Shown: positions 10,266-21,578, numbered from the stretch's first letter. The stretch is DNA of 64,000 nucleotides from Batkoa obscura (GCA_030770535.1 JASVEC010000001.1:1612001-1676000), one strand, 5' to 3'. Program-made: numbers and translations. Notes: generated from the letters alone by a model not told the origin.

Positions 10266-10763
10266 ATGTCAGATTTAATTCAATATAAAATTAATCATTT
10301 AAAGATTAACGCTTATTCCCCTGAAATGATTGTACTTCCTTCATATACAAAGAAAGTCAATTCTTTATCTTTACCTTCAATATCTTCCTTTATAAATGAT
10401 TTAAATTGTAACCAAGCTTTCAGTAATGATAATGAAAGATCAAGAGATACCTATATAGACAAAGAGTACACTGCTAGTTCATCTTATTCTTACTTATCGA
10501 GTCCATATAAGAGAACAGAACTAGATTATAATAACTTTTACTCGAACATTGAACTAGAAATCGATCAAGGATTAGAGCGTTTACCCATTAAACCTAAAAG
10601 AAAAAGAGCAGGGAAAGCACAAATCAAAATATTAAATCAAATATTTTCAAAAACACCCTTTCCTAGCACAGAATTAAGGTCATTACTTTCTCATAAATTA
10701 CGCATGTCTCCAAGGGCCATCCAAATTTGGTTTCAAAATAAGAGGCAGATTAGCAAGAATTAG
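10266..10763 (+). CDS. Homeodomain transcription factor, short
   Basis: 165 residues, single exon, TAG stop. Residues about 108-165 form a homeodomain: basic arm KPKRKRAGKAQ, helix 1 IKILNQIFSKTPFP, helix 2 STELRSLLSHKL, turn RMSPRAI and recognition helix QIWFQNKRQ with the invariant Trp, Phe and Asn. The protein ends four residues after the recognition helix, so it has almost no C-terminal extension. The first 105 residues are Ser/Tyr-rich and probably disordered (SSYSYLSSPYKRT). Spacing is the typical 60-residue type, not TALE. Likely a nuclear DNA-binding regulator; target genes unknown. It stands alone in a repeat-filled spacer. A mating-type role cannot be judged: none of the usual mating-locus neighbours is seen. 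Confidence 0.85.
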   Translation: MSDLIQYKINHLKINAYSPEMIVLPSYTKKVNSLSLPSISSFINDLNCNQAFSNDNERSRDTYIDKEYTASSSYSYLSSPYKRTELDYNNFYSNIELEIDQGLERLPIKPKRKRAGKAQIKILNQIFSKTPFPSTELRSLLSHKLRMSPRAIQIWFQNKRQISKN

Positions 10764-11340
10764 TCAATTCCTTAAGCCTTTATTATTATTAATTTATTAA
10801 AATAAATTTTTTATTACTACATATAAATAAACTAATTTAAACTCAAGGCTCAACTTTTCTCCAACTTCTATTTACTCATTATTGAATTGTAAATTAAGCA
10901 TGATTAGAATGAAAAAATATGCATGTTTTTTATAGAAATTAAGCTAGTTTTTTCTAAATTTTATGCTACTTAAAAAAATGTAAAATAAATAAAAAGCCAT
11001 TCTTTAAATGTTTTACTTTATAGTCTTAATATTAGTCATATAAAATTTGTGTATTCATAGCTAAATCAAGCTACAAGCTCATTTATGATTTTAAGTTCTC
11101 TAATTCTCATAAATATATTATATATAGCATTAAAACAACGCTATGATGCTATGTAAAACTTCACACTTTTAAAAACTTTTTGAAAGTACAAAGCCTTCAA
11201 ATGGTTTATTAATAATAAAAGTACATAAGTCTAAGGGAGAGGTAGGTGAGCCACTTTTACACAGCTTCTCTACCTTTTTTAGTAGGGATTGTAGCTGCAA
11301 ATAAATTTGCTCTATAAAATAGAGTTTTAAAGTTACTATT

Positions 11341-11509
11341 TTACAGCTGTTGTAACTCTTTTACGACTTTTTTAGCGGTAATTTTTATAATTAAATCATT
11401 TATATTCTAATACTTGAAGCCTATTTTTATATTCAAAGCGAATTTTATATAAATATATTTCTTAGATAAGTTGTTAATTGGGTCGAAAAAGAGTTGCAGC
11501 AGCTGTAAT
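11341..11509. mobile_element. MITE-2 copy
   Basis: Left end TTACAGCTGTTGTAACTCTT and right end AAAGAGTTGCAGCAGCTGTAA are inverted repeats; length about 169 bp; inner part shares ATTTTTATAATTAAATCATT with the copy at 61820-61985. Confidence 0.75.
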
Positions 11510-12454
11510 ACAGAAATTGATCTAATGCGCTTTTGATTGCAGTAATTTTTAAAAGCATTATAAAAGTTGAATAGTTTAAAAGCTAATTTAACCCAATCTA
11601 GCTTTTTTTGTAAATAATCTCTATAACTAAATATAGGAAGTGCTAGAATAGTTATTACATTTACTACAAACAAATATAATAATTGCCTATTTTTTATATC
11701 AAAAATTGTTAAAAAATTTAAATGAATATAATATAATATAATATGAAATATTGAAATTAAATGGATGCTTTTTAAATTAACAAAATTATTTTAAATTGAT
11801 TAATATGAATAAATAACCTCAATTCAATAACCTTCGTTGCCTTCTATTTCAATAAAAAGTAATAAGGTATTTTAAACAAATTATTTCTATACCACCATTG
11901 TTGATATAAGACATAAGCTAAAGCTCCTGCCTTAATTCGTTTTATTCTATTCTTCTTGTAGCACTTTTATTTTATATTTTATATCATTATTATTATTATT
12001 AATTTCATTTAATTGCTTTATACCTTTATTTAGAATATAGGCGAAAACTTTAATAAAATATAAATGTGTTAAAAATTTATTCTTCTTTGCATTTAGAGTT
12101 GATTTTAACAGAATAGTTAATTATAACTAGCCCACAACAGATTCAATACTAAATATTATTAATAATGCAATGTCACACTTTTTTATCATAATAAAAATAT
12201 AAAGAAGCAAAAGCAAATGGGGTTACTCCCATCCCAGCTTATGATTTTTTCGCTAAATTAAAATCAACAATTATAGCATGACGAATAGCCATATAAAAGG
12301 TTAATTTAAATAAAATCTACTACTTTTGCTTTATTTAAATCAGATTTTTCTTCAAGCCTGGTTTTCTAATCAATATTTATTTTTAAAACTTGAATATTAA
12401 ACTAAAAATAGAGGACTTGTATCTGTTATCGATAGTAATAGATACAAGTCCTCT

Positions 12455-14060
12455 TAAAAATTTACCAAACCTTTCCATTTTTTAACTTTTCACACAAAGT
12501 AATGCTCCCCCTAAGGGATTATTCCTCTTTTAAAACTATTAACATTGTGTAATAAAATTTAATATAAAATATATAAATAACCCTATTTTATTAAAAATAT
12601 AGTTCTTAACCGTTATATAATGTAATATCACCATCTTCTGTTTTATTAATCCCCGCTTTAATTCTAAATATAATTATAATAAATAAATATTACTTAATAC
12701 AAATTGATATATAATTTTCTATATATTGAATGAGCACCATGATTGATAATCATTTAAAGCAGCGGAGATAACTTTATTAAAAACTAAAAAGGTTTATTTC
12801 AAATAAGCTATTATCATTAAAATTAATTTTTTTAAATTATTAATAGGCAATCGCATATTCTGTTACTTTTTTGGGTCAAATTTAAGTATCTGAAGTATAT
12901 AATTACAACGGCAATAACTTATCATAAAAAATAGAATGACTTTAGATTAAAGTGGCTTTAAGGGAGAACAACAGTTAACTTAAAAGTTACTATTGGTATC
13001 AAGAACATGTTTGATTTCTTTTGAAAAAGATATAGGGTGTATGGAAAGATCTAACGTCAGATTTAAAGCTTTAAATAATGAATAAAATATAACACCAAAA
13101 CCCTTACATTTTTAACCTTTTTTAAAACTTTTATATAAAGTAACGTTCCTCTTTAAAGCAATACCCCCTTTCCAAAAACCATTGAAGCTGTGCAATATCA
13201 CCTCCATCCGTTTATAGTAATGCTTACTCTATTTTTAAATACAATGGCAATGGACATTTATTATTTAATACCAATTGATACAAATAAGCTTTGGTATAAA
13301 GCGAATATCAGGATTAAGGATTACTTGAATTAGTGGAATCGTCTTAGCTAAAAATTAAAAGTTTTATTAGATCAGTTTTTATATGCTCGGTCTTTGTATG
13401 CTGTTTCAAAAGACAGGTAAAAATATGACTTCAACAAAAATTCCCTATACAGCTGTTGGAACTCTTCTTATGACTTAATTAACTACTCATTTAAGAAAAA
13501 AATTGTTAAAATTCAGCTAATATTAAAGATCAGGCTTTAAAAAATTTGGTTATATAAAAAATTTAATAATAAAAATAGCCTCTAAAATAGTCGCAAAGAG
13601 GTTGGACAGCTGTATACTATCCCGATTTTAACATAGGTTGACCATTTTTAATTTTACATTTAACGAATTTAATTATGATGACTTCTAATTTTATATTTAG
13701 CAAATACTAGGCTAAGTGGCAGGAGTATATAGCTACAACAGTAAAAGCTTTTATTAGAAAAAATCTATTGATTTAGATTAAAATTACTTCAAGGGAAAAT
13801 AATAGTAGCTAGTTTGAAATTTATGTTGCAGCCAATAACTCTTTGGTTGATTTTAAAACGGTATTAAGACATGTGGAAAGATCTAATAGTTGCTTTGAAG
13901 TTTCGAATATTAAATAAAATATAGTAATAAAATCCTTAATTTTTTAAACTTTGTTCTTTAACATTTAACACAGCAATATCACCATCATACATTTCTAATA
14001 ATGCCTGCTCTATTTTTAAATATAATGATAATGGACATAGATTATTTGATATAAATTGAT
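12455..14060 (+). repeat. Three diverged direct copies of an unknown unit
   Basis: Copies lie at about 12455-12700, 13039-13290 and 13877-14060. Ordered shared landmarks: GGAAAGATCTAA (13039, 13877), CAATATCACC (12624, 13192, 13973), TAATGC followed by CTCTATTTTTAAATA (13215, 13999), then a GGACAT / ATTATTT / AATTGATA tail. Same orientation in all three. No open frame is kept. Origin unknown: old tandem duplication or an unrecognised element. Confidence 0.55.
13448..13614. mobile_element. MITE-2 copy
   Basis: Left end TACAGCTGTTGGAACTCTTC, followed by TGACTTAATTAACTACTCAT; right end TCGCAAAGAGGTTGGACAG and CTGTA. About 167 bp. Confidence 0.75.
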
Positions 14061-14165
14061 ATGTGATTGTATTTTTTGTTGAAAAATCTTACTAATAGTT
14101 ATTCCATTCAAATAGTGCTTAAAAAATAGGAAAAGTGATGAAACTAAAAAAAATATCCGTATATA
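14061..14165 (-). mobile_element. MITE-1 copy, old
   Basis: Minus-strand core AAATAGTGCTTAAAAAATAG and GAAAAGTGATGAAACTAAAA; ends ATCCGTATATA. More diverged than most copies. Confidence 0.7.
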
Positions 14166-15028
14166 AATAAACTTTTAAAACAACTTGAATACCGGAATTA
14201 AAAATTGTTTAAATCATCAGAAACGACATAGCTAAAAATTTTAAAAAACTATCTCAAATAAACTATTTTTCTTAAAGTCAATAATTTAATTTATTCATTG
14301 TTTCAGTAACTTTAATTTTATTTACATAAAAGTTCTTTTTTTGGTTTGAGCTAATATTTTTGACTGTGGTTACATTAAGAAAATATCTTTAAAAAAATGT
14401 TATTTATGATGTGGCTGATAAACCATATCGTATAAAGAACTTACAGCTACTATTTTAGGTAAACAATATAATAACTACACTTACTAATGTAAAAAGAGCA
14501 AGTATTAGTTTGGTGATATAATCTCTTATAAAAAACAGTAACCTTCTAAGAACCAAATTTTTTTGAACTGATTTTAATATTCACAATTACTTAAAGCATT
14601 GAAAATTAAGCCTTGAAGATTTTCAAAAGAAAAAACTTGCAAAGTATATGCAATTAATAAAGCGAATAATTGTTATTTAGGTTAAGAAATAATATCAAAT
14701 ATATTTATTTAGTGACATTTACTTTCAAAGTATCAATTTATTACTATTATATAAATACCATATAGTCATTCTTTATGTTACTATCCTATTTCTTATAATC
14801 TATTTTTATTTAGCTTGTTTAATTTATTTTACAAAATGTCAAAACAACCAATCAAGCTTCTAAGGTTCCTTATTAGAACATTACATTTTTCGACTGTTAT
14901 GATACCACAAGGTGCAGTTTAATATCAAAAAATAACAATATAAAAAAAACCATTTAGTAACATGGAAGTATTATATTTGAATTAATAAATTGAATGTTAA
15001 AAAAGGTATAACAAGCCAAAGAGAAAGA

Positions 15029-15038
15029 TATATAAATA
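15029..15038 (+). promoter_or_regulatory. TATA box of hydrolase paralog B
   Basis: TATATAAATA, 51 bp upstream of ATG 15080. An earlier ATG at 15048 in another frame is only 10 bp after this box and so probably lies upstream of the transcription start. Confidence 0.55.
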
Positions 15039-15079
15039 AAAAACAAAATGATAAATGGAATCAATAAAATTAATCAAAA

Positions 15080-16153
15080 ATGGTATTTGAACCCCCTAAG
15101 CAAATTAGAAATAACAGTAAACAATATAGTGTTCAGACGAAACAGTATAGTAGTGAAAGTGAGCTATGCATTTACCATATTCATCCAAGTAAAACTGGAA
15201 TTAGTCCAGCACCGTTGCTTATATTTATTGAATCAGCCATCTTTTTATTACCTGAGGTGGCGGTCGACTTTGATCAATTAGCTGAGAAATTAAGTCAATT
15301 AGGAATCCACGTTGTACGATTAAAATATCGTTTAACTACCAAAGAAAACAATCTTCAATTTCCAAGTCATTTACTTGACTGTATGAAAGGATACATTGAT
15401 ATCATAACAAAATCAGGTTTAAACTATAGTTCCGTTCATTTAGCTGGTCATTCGGTTGGTGGTTTAATATCTCTTTTGATTGGTTTCAGTTCTACTAAAT
15501 ATTTAAAATATTTAAACACTAATTATAACACCAATGATTTATTATTATTATTTAAAAAAATTAATGGTATTATTTCAATTGCTGGTGTATTTGATTTAGT
15601 TGCAATCGCTAAATATAACACTTTTTTTAACAACAATGTTGCTGCTATGGCTTTTCAAGTGGAAGGATGCCGCATTTCAAAAGTAGTTATACATTCGCCT
15701 GAGTCAGAAGAAACTTCAAGAGTGTTTGCTCCTTCTCTACTAAAGTCAGAAGAAACTTCGTGTGAATCTAAAAATACTACGAAACCTGATCAAGTTGAGT
15801 CTGAATCTGAAAGCATACCACGAATGGGTATATGTCGTCCAAGAATGGGTATCTGTAGTACATTAAAAGAACATTCAGCAACTTCAATTTCATTAAAAGA
15901 TATTAATGAAATGAATTATTCCAATTTACCAAAAGTTTTATTGATTGGATCTAAGGAAGATACTACTGCCCCAGTGGAACAATTACTCCAATACAATCAA
16001 TACTTATCGAGTTTAAATTTTAAGGATGTTACCTTATTCTGTGATAATTTTGGTCCCCATAATCAATTATTTTTAAATCCATCCGTTATTCAAAAGATAG
16101 CTAGCTTTGTTCATTCTAATAACTATAAGAATCTTTATATGGCTAAATTATAA
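15080..16153 (+). CDS. Alpha/beta hydrolase, oxyanion motif altered (paralog B)
   Basis: 357 residues, one exon, closely similar to paralog A at 6608-7675 but on the other strand. Triad: Ser125 in GHSVG, Asp294 in IGSKEDTTAP, His327 in DNFGPHNQ. Residues 46-55 read LLIFIESAIF instead of the family's HGGG. The middle insertion (about 195-265) differs from paralog A: SEETSR and KSEETS repeats, then PRMGICRPRMGICS. Start chosen at 15080 because it gives the same N-terminus (MVFEPPKQIRN) as paralog A and has A at -3 and G at +4; the upstream ATG at 15048 opens an unrelated 77-codon frame. Cytosolic by sequence. Likely an ester or amide hydrolase of unknown substrate. Confidence 0.8.
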   Translation: MVFEPPKQIRNNSKQYSVQTKQYSSESELCIYHIHPSKTGISPAPLLIFIESAIFLLPEVAVDFDQLAEKLSQLGIHVVRLKYRLTTKENNLQFPSHLLDCMKGYIDIITKSGLNYSSVHLAGHSVGGLISLLIGFSSTKYLKYLNTNYNTNDLLLLFKKINGIISIAGVFDLVAIAKYNTFFNNNVAAMAFQVEGCRISKVVIHSPESEETSRVFAPSLLKSEETSCESKNTTKPDQVESESESIPRMGICRPRMGICSTLKEHSATSISLKDINEMNYSNLPKVLLIGSKEDTTAPVEQLLQYNQYLSSLNFKDVTLFCDNFGPHNQLFLNPSVIQKIASFVHSNNYKNLYMAKL

Positions 16154-16596
16154 TTTTACTATCTTCAACATTCTACAGTATTAGAATAAATTATATCTTA
16201 TTTTTATAGTATTTTTTTAAATTGTTTATTTTGATGAATTTCATAATATCGAATTTTTTTTATAAAAATGAATTCAAATAAAGCTTCAGGTTTCCGTGTC
16301 TTTTTTATAACGAAGTGTAAAAGAGTCAACTCATAGGCCTTTCTTATATACTACTTTCCAAGTATGTTTAAACGCTGTTATTTCTCATTTAAGCTATTGA
16401 ATTTTTTTAATACCAATAAGAACATCTTTACATACCACATCACAACCTTACATTCCTTTCTGTCTTTTTGTAAGCCTATGGATTATACACTCTTATTATT
16501 CAAAATTCTCATCTGATAACACCTTCCACATGATACTGATTTCTCTTTATATCTTATCAGAGCCAACTTATAGGGATTAAAACTTAAAGCAACCAA
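16154..16596. other. Spacer without recognised gene
   Basis: No gene or repeat copy recognised. Confidence 0.45.
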
Positions 16597-16698
16597 ATAT
16601 GCAGGTGTTTTTTTGGCTCTATCAGGGGGTGTCTGGAATTGGTTTCAGAATTTAACTAAAAATTTAAAAGATTTATTTTATTTTTTTAATTATATGTT

Positions 16699-17056
16699 TG
16701 TGAAAGTTGGTACTCAGTGATTGCAGTTAAAAATGGTCCTAGCTTAATTAACTGGCCGTAAGCCAGGATGCCTTAGTTTATGTAACTAAGATAGACTTAA
16801 ATTAATAGGAATAGTACACAATAAGCTACGAGCTATATAAAATAAATAGAATAGAAGATACTACTGTAAAATCTACGTAAAATACTATAAGACTTACTGG
16901 CTTTATTAAAAGTACAATATTAGGGAATGATTCAATTAAAAAGCCTCGAGCTATTATGTTGAAGAATCTCTTTTATACTTTAACTAGTTTAATAAACAAG
17001 TTAAGTGATTATTATGGGATAATCAATCATAGAGCTGATAAAGCAATATTTCATAG
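16699..17056 (+). mobile_element. Solo, shortened TGTGAAA-ended element
   Basis: Starts TGTGAAAGTTGGTACTCAG and ends CAATATTTCATAG; same order as the copies at 4299-4780 and 59917-60462 but with internal deletions. TGTT flanks both sides (16695-16698 and 17057-17060), a likely target duplication. It sits between the transposon's left end and its transposase gene. Confidence 0.7.
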
Positions 17057-17147
17057 TGTTTTATTTTTTTTTATTAAACGTTTAATAGATGTATAATATA
17101 TGATTATATAATTATTTGGCTTTATTTTTTATTAAAATAAAAACAAA

Positions 17148-18959
17148 ATGCAAGCTTTTATGACTAAACTTCGAAATGGAATTTCTAAAAATTTCAACAG
17201 GATAGGGAGAAGCATATTACATAAACATTGTAATTCATTTACATCAATTTTATCAACTATTCACAATAACCCAGAGTTTATGGAATTTTATAATAAAACA
17301 AAAAAAGGAAAAGAAATGTCATTAAAGTTTACTATTAACAATAACAGACTTAATCAAGCAATGTATAAAATTAGTGTTTTAAGGGAAACAGGAAATAAAA
17401 ACCAACAAGTAGCATTATTATCGACTATAGCTTCAGTATATTCTTTTGGTGAATGTAAAAGTTTTGGATTTAATATAAGTAAAAATCAATATGATTATTC
17501 AAAAATAATTAATAATAATAAAATACCAACGTTACGACCTACTATCAAAAATACAAAAAAAATTAAAAGTGAGCAAATCGAGATTATTATTATACAATAT
17601 TTACTTGATAATTCAACTATTTCATCAAGGTTCAATAAAAAAAATAATGATAATAAATATTCGTCAGATAATATATATATATTAAATAAAAGTAGAAGAA
17701 TGATATACAGTAAATATTTTAATGATTTAAAAGATAAAGCAGTAGCTAGGTCAACATTCTTTAAATATATACCAAATAATTTTAAAAATCCAGCAAGAAA
17801 AACAGATTTATGCAATATATATGCCCAGTATACAGTTAGAAAAAAGTTATTTGAAAATAAAATAAATACAGCGACAAAAAATAAAGCAGAGATAAAAGAA
17901 TCTTTTAATAAAGAAAAAAGATTATATAAATTACATGAATTTTGTGTTGATACTCAAAAAAACATACTTAATGAAACTATTAAAAAATTAAATAATAAAA
18001 GTTATATAATAATTTTAGACTTTAAACAAAATATGGAAATAGGAACAAGACCAGATCCAATAAATTTAGATCATTATAATAAACAAGCTATATCAGTATT
18101 AAAGTTTGATGTTTATATTTAAAAAATGATAAAACAACAGGCAAAGTTTATTTTGATTATTTATCTGAAATATTAAATCATGATTGAGCATATGAGGGTG
18201 TTTTTTTTGACTTCATTATTTTTTCCATTTTTTAAGCGCTATTTAAGCGGAAAGATTGTTAGTAAAATTCTTAAACAAAAAAATACATCCCCATATACAG
18301 GAGATTGTTTAATTGATTTAATATCTAAAGAGCCTTTGTTTAAAAAGTTTACAAATATTAATATATGGGCAGATACAGGATATCATTTTAAATCTCAAGA
18401 GTTTTCACACTATATATTTGAAGAAACTTATAAAATAAATAGTAGTTTAAATATTGATCTTAATTTTTTTGCTGAGCATCATAGAAAAAGTATAGTTGAT
18501 GGACATTTTGGAAACCTTTCACAGTGGAAAAATAGTTTTGAAGCATTAGGTAAAATAGAAGATATTGATTAATTGATTCCAAAATTTGAGATTTTTATTA
18601 GTGAACATAATAGAGTTAATAACTCAACTGTCAATAATGGGAAAACAAATATAATTTTTAAAAAGTATGAAAGAAACAAAGATACAAAAAAAATAATAAA
18701 AATACAAGGTATTAAAAAGTATTTACATTTTATTAAACGTGGTGATAAACTACACTGTTATCCAGTATCTGATAGATAAAAAAAAAGTGATATAATTATG
18801 ATTAAAGTTATAGAGTCTATAGAGAATACAAAAACTAAAATATCAACTCCAGTTTATCTTACAAAAATAACAGAAAATTCAAAAGTTTCAATATTTATTA
18901 AGCAAGTAAGTAGCTTATTAGATGATAGAAATCAATTATTAAATGCTGATATTACTTGA
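17148..18959 (+). pseudogene. Transposase of the 2.8-kb element, broken
   Basis: The first open part (17148-18122) has a basic N-terminus, a STFFKYIP motif before a Cys-containing segment and the acidic strand SYIIILDFKQN. The coding sense continues after a one-base frame change near 18120, is interrupted by a MITE-1 (18190-18297), and resumes with NIWADTGYHFKSQEF and NFFAEHHRKSIVDGHFG, plausible second and third catalytic regions of a DDE-type enzyme. Two in-frame stops follow (18570-18572, 18777-18779) before the natural-looking end at 18957-18959. Similar DFKxN ... WxDxGxHF ... EHHGKSxVDGHFG proteins occur as unclassified transposases in other early-diverging fungi (recollection, unsearched). 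Clearly inactive; likely a few million years old or less given how few lesions there are. Confidence 0.8.
18190..18297 (+). mobile_element. MITE-1 nested in transposase gene
   Basis: Complete: TATGAGGGTGTTTTTTTTGA to AAATACATCCCCATATA, flanked by TA on both sides. It cuts the transposase between NHD and the DCLIDLISKEP segment. Confidence 0.9.
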
Positions 18960-20239
18960 ATTATTAATAGCTAAGTTAACAAATAGCCAAAGAGCAAGTA
19001 GCTATAATAATAAGTAAAAACTATTATTATACTGCTTGTGTTACATAGGGATGGCTAATTGTAGTTTTGGGGCTAACCACTCCCTCCCATTCAGCTGTTT
19101 ATTAACTTAGTGATATATTAATAATGTAATTATAACATTAAAATAATTTATTTATTTGATAGTAAATCTGCAGTGTTGGCTATAAAGCAGTTAATAATAA
19201 ATATTTCTTAATAAAGTTTTATAAAAATATTTATTTATTTACATATTATAACTTTGATTAATATCACCATATAGGCTATATTGGTAAAAGCCTTGCTAAT
19301 TCGGAAATTTATATTAAATTTGATAAAAATTCCGCTAACCTACAATATAAATTATAACAAAATAATTTAAAAATTGGATAAAAAAATGAAACCAATTCGG
19401 ACACTCCCATCACTTTTTCCATCTTTTAAGCGCCATTTGAGTGGAAAAATTGTTAATAAAATTCTTAAACACAAAAACACATCCTCATATAAGCCTTCAA
19501 AATTAAAAGCAGGAACTCTTACCTTAGAGTACATCTTCCCAATTGAGTAATCCCATTTGCTATATATGCCTATTATGTCTCTTATTTAATTACATTGTAT
19601 TGTCTAGATGATTAACTAATATTTGATTGAAATCGGGATAAAACACTTAGGAGCTTATAACTCCTTTGAGATCTTTAAAAAATAGTATGAGTATAAAATT
19701 TTTGTAGCAAAAAGATTCATCATTTTTTTATGAGCTTTGGCAGAAGTCCTCAAAATTAACCACTTATATCAAAGGTAAAGTAAGGCTGAATTTATAATGT
19801 TTGATTTTGGATTAGATTTTTCCAATTGATTAATTAATTTAATATTATTACAGAGTAATTTAAATAAGAATTTCAAATTTATTCATTAATTTATAATATA
19901 AAAACTATTCTTTATTATAAAATAACAAGTAAAATAAAACTATTATCAAAAATCCCATCATTTCAATCAATACTCAAAAGCATCTATATTATAATTGTAT
20001 TAAGCCTTATCATATTTCAACTTAAAAAAGCAACTGATGCAATTAAGTTAGATTCATCTTTTGAAAGCATATTATTTTTGATATTTTATACATTCCCTTC
20101 CGCTTTATGAGTTATGATATAGTGTATATGATTGTACTTAGTTCTGGTGTGAGTAAATTATTTTGAATTCACTTTGTTTTTATTTTGTATCAAACTGGAA
20201 TATTGAACTTAGTAATCGTCATTGGTTTAACTATAATTA

Positions 20240-20342
20240 ATAGGGATGTATTTTTTTGTTTAAGAATTTTATTAACAGTCTTTCCGCTCAAATAGCGTTT
20301 AAAAAATGGAAAAAGCGATGAAATTAAAAAAAATACCCCTAA
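20240..20342 (-). mobile_element. MITE-1 copy
   Basis: TAGGGATGTATTTTTTTG, core TTTCCGCTCAAATAGCG and AAAAAGCGATGAAAT, end AAATACCCCTA. Confidence 0.85.
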
Positions 20343-20561
20343 TATTATTTCATTATTTTATTATTTAAATATAAAAAAAAGATTAGTTATAACAGTTAAT
20401 TAGATATTACTTTACCATTATATTTTAATTATTATAGGCAATATGTCTAGCAGCACTTCTTTGGTTAGTAAACTGGATTTTCTATATCGCAATTGTATGT
20501 TATATTCTATTATAACTTTTTTTTAAAGATTTCAATATTTAAATAAATATTAATAATAAAA

Positions 20562-20665
20562 ATGAGAGTGTATTTTTTTTGTTTAAGAATTTTACTAACA
20601 ATCTTTTACTCAAATAACGCTTAAAAAATGGAAAAAGTGATGAAACCAAAAAACATTCCCATATA
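20562..20665 (-). mobile_element. MITE-1 copy
   Basis: ATGAGAGTGTATTTTTTT at the left, GAAAAAGTGATGAAACC in the core, CATTCCCATATA at the right. Confidence 0.85.
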
Positions 20666-21477
20666 TTATTATTTTTTTAACTTTTGTACCGTTGGATAAA
20701 AACCCTTTTTAAATCAATTTGATTGGTATAATATCCCCAGAAATCTTCATTTATCTATTTTTTACTGACAATAAAGTATTTATTGTTATATAACATTTTA
20801 AAATAAAATCTAAGTTATGAAGTTTTAGACTAATTTAAAATAAATTTTATTATTACAAAAAAATCTAATTGGATTATTATTAATTATCATCTATTAATTA
20901 ATTTAAAATGTAACTATTTTATTTTATTTTATTTTTTAATAAGTAAAATTAATAAAGTATTATTAAAAAATTCAATTTAGATAAATAGTTATAATATATT
21001 ATTAGGCCTATAATAGTTATTTACCTTTCTATTGATTTTGATATCTTGTATCACATTGTTAAAATATTAATAAAGGTAGTTGTCTTGAATCTTCTCAATA
21101 AGATTATTGTTTAATTCGAATTTTTTTTTAAAATAACCCTTAAATCATTACCATAAATGGTCAATACTTTGGTTTTAAAACAATTAATAAAATATAATTG
21201 AATATTTTCAACTATAGTAAAGATGTGACTATTCCTAGGTTTAAATTAAATGATTTAAAATAATTAAAATATTCAATAGTACCATACTATCTTAAAAAAT
21301 AAAATTGTTACTATTAATTGAAACAATTGTTCTCATTATACCACTAAAAAAATATATTCGAGTATTTAATTAGAAATTCAAGTAAGCCATTTCAGAAATA
21401 TCAATTCAAATAAATTAAACCGCAAAGGTAGCTAATTCAACTGAGATTCATTAAGCTGAATATATCCTAGAAACAAG

Positions 21478-21486
21478 TATATAAAA
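21478..21486 (+). promoter_or_regulatory. TATA box of Asn-rich secreted protein
   Basis: TATATAAAA, 101 bp upstream of ATG 21579. Confidence 0.5.
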
Positions 21487-21578
21487 GTCTCAACAATATA
21501 CATCAATTTAATATTATCAACATTTTAGTATCTAAACAAACAATCTATTAAATTTCATTAGTAATAACACAATAAAAT

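Larger units (their letters stand above)
10764..15028. other. 4.3-kb gene-poor spacer with repeats
   Basis: Contains MITE-2 copies at 11341-11509 and 13448-13614, a MITE-1 at 14061-14165 and three diverged copies of a unit at 12455-14060 (all listed separately). An 88-codon frame at 11407-11673 runs through the MITE-2 copy and is not credible. No other gene seen. Confidence 0.6.
16625..19408 (+). mobile_element. 2.8-kb DNA transposon with 4-bp target duplication
   Basis: Left end GGGGGTGTCTGGAATTGG TTTCA; the inverted right end reads GGGAGTGTCC GAATTGG TTTCA, so the terminal inverted repeat is about 22 bp with one indel and two mismatches. ATCA at 16621-16624 and 19409-19412 is the target duplication. 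Inside are a solo TGTGAAA element, a broken transposase gene and a second MITE-1. The superfamily is not assigned: a 4-bp duplication and GGG ends do not fit Tc1, hAT or Mutator. Confidence 0.8.
16597..19491 (+). mobile_element. MITE-1 copy split by a DNA transposon
   Basis: The left part is 16597-16624 (ATATGCAGGTGTTTTTTTGG to CTCTATCA) and the right part is 19409-19491 (ATCACTTTTTCCATC to ACATCCTCATATA). Together they make one MITE-1 with ATCA present on both sides of the insert. Confidence 0.85.
19492..21477. other. Spacer with two MITE-1 copies
   Basis: Holds MITE-1 at 20240-20342 and 20562-20665. Otherwise AT-rich, no gene recognised. Confidence 0.5.

Noticed and set aside
11407-11673. 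88-codon minus-strand frame
   Set aside because: It covers most of a MITE-2 copy and has no start context or protein pattern.
15048-15281. 77-codon frame overlapping the start of hydrolase B (possible uORF)
   Set aside because: Its ATG is only 10 bp after the TATA box, probably upstream of the transcription start, and the frame has no protein-like content or counterpart at hydrolase A.
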